NCBI GenBank assembly: GCA_964392615.1
Contig: CAYMRB010000352.1
Coordinates: 1-10,867 of the forward strand
Source of the DNA: CAYMRB01 sp964392615
GTDB lineage: Bacteria > Planctomycetota > UBA8108
Direction of reading: 5' to 3'
Length of the DNA: 10,867 nt
The notes below the pieces were generated by a model. That model worked only from the letters and a program-made list of their open reading frames with translations, searched no databases and was not told the origin of the DNA. Position numbers and translations under genes: made by a program. Shown here piece after piece: positions 7,267 to 10,867 of the stretch (the first letter of the stretch is position 1; every line of letters starts with the position of its first letter).

Positions 7267-8222
7267 GATCTGGGCGCCTCGACCGCGTCGAGAATCCGAC
7301 GGGTGACCTGATCAGGAGTCACGCCCTCGAGCTCCGCCTCCGGCCGCAGGCGCAGCCGGTGCCGAAGCACCCATGGGCAGAGCTCCTTGATGTCGTCTGG
7401 CGTGACGAAATCGCGACCGTGACACGCCGCGAACGTGCGCCCCGCGAGCAACAGGCTGACGCTGGCTCGAGGGCTCGCGCCCACCGACACCGAGTGCCAA
7501 TTGCGAGTCTGATTCACGAGCGACGCGATGTACGACACGATCTTCGGCTCGACGATCACCGAGCTGACCGCGTCCTGGATCTCGGCGATCTCCGCGGCCT
7601 GGATCACGGGCTGGACGTCATACGTCGACAGTCGCCGCGGGTCGTGGCCGGCGACGAGGTGCCCGAGAATCTGCTCCTCCTCCTGCGGCGTCGGATAGTC
7701 CACGAGCAGCTTGAACATGAAGCGATCGACCTGCGCCTCGGGCAGCGGATACGTCCCCTCGTGCTCGAGCGGATTCTGCGTTCCGATCACGAGATACGGG
7801 CGCTTCAGGAGATAGCACTTGCCATCGATCGTTACCTGCCGCTCCTGCATGACCTCGAGCAGCGCCGACTGCGTCTTCGGTGGCGAGCGGTTGATCTCGT
7901 CCGCCAGCAGCAGATTCGTGAAGATCGGCCCTGGATTGAAATGGAATTGCCCCTCGTTCATGTCGTAGACGTTGTGTCCGGTCAGGTCGGACGGCATCAA
8001 GTCGGGCGTGAATTGCACTCGCTTGAAGTTGCAGCTCACGACCTTCGACAGCGTGTTCACGAGCAGGGTCTTTCCGAGGCCGGGAACCCCCTCGACCAAG
8101 ACGCTCCCCTCGGCGAATAACGCCACGACGATTCCTTCGACGAGCTCGACCTGCCCGACGATGACCTTGCCGACCTCGTCGACCGCCGCATCGAAGAGCT
8201 GCGATACGCGCTCAAGCTCCAT
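7263..8222 (-). CDS. MoxR-family AAA+ ATPase
   Basis: A complete 319-residue cytoplasmic AAA+ ATPase of the MoxR family. Visible motifs are Walker A GVPGLGKT (45-52), the family motif FTPDLMPSDLTG (71-82), Walker B LLLADEIN (104-111) followed by RSPPKTQSALLEVMQE, sensor 1 TQNP (148-151), the arginine-finger region EAQVDRF (162-168), and sensor 2 GASPRAS (248-254) in the C-terminal lid. All key residues are intact, so it should bind and hydrolyse ATP. MoxR proteins act as chaperone-like factors that mature or remodel partner complexes, usually with the adjacent DUF58/vWA protein. AAGGA lies seven bases before the ATG. The start overlaps the end of the DUF4350 gene by 11 bases, and the stop overlaps the DUF58 start by 4. 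Confidence 0.95.
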   Translation of the reverse strand: MELERVSQLFDAAVDEVGKVIVGQVELVEGIVVALFAEGSVLVEGVPGLGKTLLVNTLSKVVSCNFKRVQFTPDLMPSDLTGHNVYDMNEGQFHFNPGPIFTNLLLADEINRSPPKTQSALLEVMQERQVTIDGKCYLLKRPYLVIGTQNPLEHEGTYPLPEAQVDRFMFKLLVDYPTPQEEEQILGHLVAGHDPRRLSTYDVQPVIQAAEIAEIQDAVSSVIVEPKIVSYIASLVNQTRNWHSVSVGASPRASVSLLLAGRTFAACHGRDFVTPDDIKELCPWVLRHRLRLRPEAELEGVTPDQVTRRILDAVEAPRS

Positions 8223-9645
8223 ACGCCGTTCCTTTCGCGTGCTGTAGTCTTTCTTTGATCTTCGCGAGCGATCGCACGAGCGCCGCTGTCTCGCCGGACG
8301 AGATGTGGCTCTTTCTCGTCGCGGCCTCCGCGCGGTCGAGCGCCTCTCGTACGGCGTCGACGTTCATGTTCGCCCAGCGTGCGAGCATCGCGGCGGCCTG
8401 CTGCCGCCTGGCCTCGTCGTGCTCCCGCGCACGCGCCTTGCTGGCCTGGCTGGCCTGGCTGGCCTCGCTGGCCTCGCTGGCCTCGCCGGACTTGCCAGAC
8501 TTGGCGGGTTCATCGGACCGACGCACGGCGTAGTGCTCGAGACCGAGCTCGCGCTGGAAGAACTCGAGGTAGTGGTCGACGGCCTGCACACCCGTCCCCG
8601 CCTTGAAGTGCAGATTGCCGAGGGCGATCGCGTGCTCGCGCACGCTGCGCCGCGGGGGCTCGCTCGGTGGATCCGCCGGGCCGAAGCGCCGGCTCTTCCA
8701 CCAGCAGAAGATCGCCGCCAATAGGAGAAGCTGAAGCGTGAAGCGGCGCAGGAACGGGTTGAAGAGGACGCCGAAGACCTTTGGCGTACCCGATTCGTTG
8801 AGCGACTCGTCGAAGGCGATCTCGGTGACCGGATCGACCGCCTCGAAGATCCGGTACGCGAGGAGCCAATTGTCGCGGCTGCGACGGGCCATTTCTCGGT
8901 TCGCGAAGATCGTGTCCGTCGCCGCGACGACGACGCGGCCGTACCCGACCTCCATCGAGAGCACTTGCGGGACGCCGCGGGCCTCGAGGATGACCCTCGC
9001 GTAGTCCGGATAGTCCTTCAGGTAGCTTCGCGACAGCCAGCGGAAGTTGCCCTTGGCGAGATCGGTCGTCGGCTTGTCGGTCCGGATCGTCATTCCGGCG
9101 AGTGCGCCGCGAAGATCCCAGACATCGTCCTCGCCGTCGGTGCCCTGTGTGAAGTCCTCGATGATCGCCTCGGCGTCCTCGTCGTCGGGATCTTCGTCGC
9201 CGGGCTCGAGGACGACGCCGTTCGCGGTGATTCGCGCGACGGGGCGAATCGTCACGTCGAACGGCCCCATGTCGACGGTCGCGTCGTCGTGCCGCGGCGC
9301 GAAGACGAGCCGGCCACCGTCGTCGACCCACTGCTCGAGCGTCTCCCACTCGCGCGGACTCGGGAGGCGCGCCGGTCCGAGCAGAAGAAGCGTGTTGATG
9401 TCCTCGAGCGCTGTCGCGAGAAGCTCCTTGTTGCGCCGCACGCTCCAGTCGGTCCACTCGTCCGTGCCGACGGTCCGGATGATCTCGAGGAACGCCTTCT
9501 TCCCGTCATGCGCAGCGCTGTACGTATCGCTCCGCGTTCCGGAGCGACCGGGAATCCACCAGAATCCGAGCAGCATCAGGAGGCCGAGCAGGCCGATCCA
9601 GAGCCACTCAGTCGTCCATCGAGTAGCTCGTCTCGGGTTCTTCAT
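8212..9645 (-). CDS. DUF4350 domain membrane protein
   Basis: A 477-residue protein with membrane segments at about 14-31 and 301-316 and a large domain between them, probably outside the cytoplasm. Residues 36-270 resemble the DUF4350 region found in MoxR operons: SAAHDGKKAFLEI (43-55), the strand INTLLLLGPA (83-92), LEQWVDDGGRLVFAP (103-117), GYGRVVVAATDTIFANREM (234-252) and DNWLLAYRI (258-266). This fold resembles a glutamine-amidotransferase-like or ABC-transport-auxiliary domain, with no catalytic triad that I can identify. A strongly acidic insert lies at 147-174. The cytoplasmic tail contains an Ala/Ser/Glu/Gln repeat (388-404) encoded by tandem 9-mers, followed by a charged helix. 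The start overlaps the end of the DUF4129 gene by 38 bases. AGGA lies about eight bases before the ATG, and the N-terminal membrane segment fits this start. Confidence 0.85.
   Translation of the reverse strand: MKNPRRATRWTTEWLWIGLLGLLMLLGFWWIPGRSGTRSDTYSAAHDGKKAFLEIIRTVGTDEWTDWSVRRNKELLATALEDINTLLLLGPARLPSPREWETLEQWVDDGGRLVFAPRHDDATVDMGPFDVTIRPVARITANGVVLEPGDEDPDDEDAEAIIEDFTQGTDGEDDVWDLRGALAGMTIRTDKPTTDLAKGNFRWLSRSYLKDYPDYARVILEARGVPQVLSMEVGYGRVVVAATDTIFANREMARRSRDNWLLAYRIFEAVDPVTEIAFDESLNESGTPKVFGVLFNPFLRRFTLQLLLLAAIFCWWKSRRFGPADPPSEPPRRSVREHAIALGNLHFKAGTGVQAVDHYLEFFQRELGLEHYAVRRSDEPAKSGKSGEASEASEASQASQASKARAREHDEARRQQAAAMLARWANMNVDAVREALDRAEAATRKSHISSGETAALVRSLAKIKERLQHAKGTAYGA
8441..8503. 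repeat. Tandem 9-base repeat inside the DUF4350 gene
   Basis: On the + strand the unit CTGGCCTSG is repeated five times without interruption at 8441-8485 (two with GG, three with CG at the end). Two diverged copies follow at 8486-8503 (CCGGACTTG, CCAGACTTG). The repeat is in frame with the - strand gene and encodes the triplet Ala-Ser-Gln/Glu, preceded by related Ser-Gly-Lys triplets. A 9-base unit keeps the reading frame whatever the copy number, so the tail length can vary by slippage without inactivating the gene. Confidence 0.85.
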
Positions 9646-10477
9646 CGAACGCGTCCTGGAATCCCTGCAAACACTCCTCGAAACGCTCGGCGGTCGGCTC
9701 GCGACGGCCGAAGAAGATCTCCTCGAAACGCCGCGCGATCGTGCCGAACGCGTGGCGACATTCCGGGCGCCGGCGCGTCGCGCGCAAGTAGTCGCGATTC
9801 GTCAGCCCCTTGCGAAACCGAATGAAACCGCTCCGCTCGACCCAGCTCATGCCGCCGAGAAGCAACAGGCGGACACCGAGGCGGAAATCGCCGCGCTCGG
9901 CACACTCGCGGGCTCGTCGCAGATACTCCGACGCGGGCAGCTCGCCGGGTGGTCCCGTCAGGGCGAGAGCCCCGTCGATGTCGACCGCATCCTCGAGCCC
10001 CGCGGGCTCGGAGCGCGGCGCGCGATCCACGACGCCGCGCAGGATCAGCCACGCGATCAGCGCCAGAATGAGCGCGATGGCACACCACATGAAAACCTGC
10101 AGCGCGCCTCCCAACCCCGCGCTCCCGACGGACGATGACCCCCCGGAGGAGCTCGACCCCGACAGCAGATCATCCAGCCACTCGAAGAAGTCCTCGATCC
10201 ACTGCGGCAGGATCTGGTAGTCGTCGGCCTGCTGATCGCGGGGGCGTGCGCGCAGATGCCGGAAATCCGCCGACTCGAGCACGGTCTCGACAGCGGCTTC
10301 GACGTCAGCGCGCCTCACGTCCGCTTGCGCCCGCACGGACGTCGCGCAGGACGCGCTGACCACCATGAGAAGTGCGGCTACTCGTGCGAGGCGGGCCGGC
10401 CGTTGAAGAACGGCTCCGAGCGCGAGGGCGAGATGGCCGTCAGCGCGCCGGATTGCGTTTTTCAACCGGCGGCTCAA
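9608..10477 (-). CDS. DUF4129 domain membrane protein with N-terminal signal sequence
   Basis: A 289-residue protein when started at the TTG at 10477. That start overlaps the stop of the upstream gene as TTGA and has GGAGG at 10485-10489 seven bases before it. The same frame stays open to a start at 10654, but this would overlap the upstream gene by about 180 bases and add an Arg-rich stretch without family character. A signal sequence ends near residue 50 (hydrophobic 31-43, cleavage possible after VRA). Residues 54-105 should lie outside the cytoplasm and end in a Ser/Gly linker (107-124). The membrane segment is at 126-148. The cytoplasmic DUF4129 domain (180-275) shows the usual pattern: AERGDFRLGVRLLLLGGMSW, then IRFRKGLTNRDYL, then FEEIFFG. 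Members of this family sit in MoxR/DUF58 operons and related envelope loci; the exact function is unknown. Confidence 0.85.
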   Translation of the reverse strand: MSRRLKNAIRRADGHLALALGAVLQRPARLARVAALLMVVSASCATSVRAQADVRRADVEAAVETVLESADFRHLRARPRDQQADDYQILPQWIEDFFEWLDDLLSGSSSSGGSSSVGSAGLGGALQVFMWCAIALILALIAWLILRGVVDRAPRSEPAGLEDAVDIDGALALTGPPGELPASEYLRRARECAERGDFRLGVRLLLLGGMSWVERSGFIRFRKGLTNRDYLRATRRRPECRHAFGTIARRFEEIFFGRREPTAERFEECLQGFQDAFDEEPETSYSMDD

Positions 10478-10867
10478 CGAATCGCCTCCAGCCGCCGCGC
10501 CTCGACTCGAAAGTCGAGCTCGACGTCCCAGCACTCCTTGCGGATGCGAACGTCGAGATAGCTCAAGAACAGCGTCAATCGCGCGATCGGGTAGATGAGC
10601 CACCAGAGCGCGAGCGAGGCCGTCACGACGCGAGGATCGGAGCTCACGTACCACGGCGCCGCGTTGAAGAAGTCATCGAACGCGAAGCGTCCCAGGAAGA
10701 TGGGCATGCCGACCAGCAGGCCGCAGATCAGGTCCACCAGGATGAAGAACGTGAACACGAGCAGCGCGAACGCGAACAGCATGGCGACGTGGCGCGTGAT
10801 GAGCTCCACGGTGTCGCCGCGCCGCAGATCCACTAGCCGACGGCGACGACGATGCCCGCTCAGCTGC
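10474..10867 (-). CDS. Membrane protein, C-terminal part (5' end beyond the window)
   Basis: The frame is open to the right edge of the window with no stop, so the true start probably lies outside; a GTG at 10833 would give only 119 residues. The visible part (about 131 residues) has an Arg-rich stretch (HRRRRR), then two or more membrane segments: VAMLFAFALLVFTFFILVDL and the following LICGLLVGMPIFL, then after a loop VVTASLALWWLIYPIARLTL. It ends in a cytoplasmic tail, YLDVRIRKECWDVELDFRVE, a pattern typical of the C-terminus of multi-pass membrane proteins in MoxR/DUF4129 operons (DUF4013/YciC-like in appearance). The function is unknown. Its stop overlaps the TTG start of the DUF4129 gene by 4 bases, so it is the upstream member of the same operon. 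Confidence 0.75.
   Translation of the reverse strand, partial: QLSGHRRRRRLVDLRRGDTVELITRHVAMLFAFALLVFTFFILVDLICGLLVGMPIFLGRFAFDDFFNAAPWYVSSDPRVVTASLALWWLIYPIARLTLFLSYLDVRIRKECWDVELDFRVEARRLEAIR
10485..10489 (-). promoter_or_regulatory. Ribosome binding site supporting the TTG start of the DUF4129 gene
   Basis: GGAGG on the - strand sits seven bases before the TTG at 10477. It lies inside the last codons of the upstream gene, as expected for coupled genes, and decides between TTG 10477, TTG 10465 and the much longer frame. Confidence 0.6.

Noticed and set aside
8441..8503. CRISPR-like reading of the 9-mer tandem
   Set aside because: Units are contiguous with no spacers and lie in frame inside a coding region, so this is a protein-coding microrepeat.
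10345..10360. Lipoprotein reading of the DUF4129 signal sequence (Cys at residue 44)
   Set aside because: The residues before the Cys (V-S-A-S) do not fit a lipobox well, and a signal peptidase I site after VRA is a better match.
10478..10654. Longer start for the DUF4129 gene, adding 59 residues
   Set aside because: The extension overlaps well-formed membrane protein coding sequence, is Arg-rich, and lacks family character. The TTG at 10477 has a good Shine-Dalgarno and the TTGA overlap.

Overview
The window is GC-rich, densely packed bacterial DNA with one gene on the + strand and seven on the - strand. It looks like a member of the Planctomycetota or a related deep-branching group. The best clue is the + strand gene at 91-1215, whose secreted product carries two dockerin-like calcium-binding blocks (RGDxNGDG, then a leucine/phenylalanine-rich helix, then a proline-rich linker and a closing Cys). 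That style is common in planctomycete genomes. An operon of MoxR, DUF58, DUF4350 and DUF4129 genes fits the same assignment. The taxonomic call is an inference from family content.

Left part (1-1228): a short leader, then the dockerin/cohesin-like secreted protein. It ends 13 bases from the stop codon of the convergent gene on the - strand.

Middle part (1229-5955, - strand): a three-gene cluster transcribed right to left. It encodes the pyruvate-binding/CoA half (alpha-gamma, 3719-5782) and the iron-sulfur/TPP half (delta-beta, 2049-3683) of a pyruvate:ferredoxin oxidoreductase-type 2-oxoacid oxidoreductase, followed 4 bases later by an unrecognised 271-residue protein (1229-2044). The two halves together (687 + 544 residues) cover the domains of single-chain NifJ (about 1200 residues), split between the CoA/gamma domain and the ferredoxin domain. 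The enzyme would oxidatively decarboxylate a 2-oxoacid to acyl-CoA and reduce ferredoxin or flavodoxin. No electron acceptor gene lies in the window.

Right part (5956-10867, - strand): a tight, overlapping operon, in transcription order a membrane protein (its 5' end lies beyond the window), a DUF4129 protein (TTG start), a DUF4350 protein, a MoxR AAA+ ATPase and a DUF58 protein (GTG start). Overlaps of 4, 38, 11 and 4 bases suggest translational coupling. MoxR plus DUF58 is a conserved chaperone-like pair; with the DUF4350 and DUF4129 membrane proteins it forms a cell-envelope cluster of still poorly defined role. A perfect 9-bp hairpin overlaps the stop codon of the last gene and separates this operon from the oxidoreductase cluster.

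I see no RNA genes, mobile elements, CRISPR arrays or integration sites. Nothing here is clearly a new system. The points most worth checking are the two-gene layout of the oxidoreductase with an altered YPITPS motif, the unknown third gene beside it, and the dockerin-cohesin-dockerin layout of the secreted protein.
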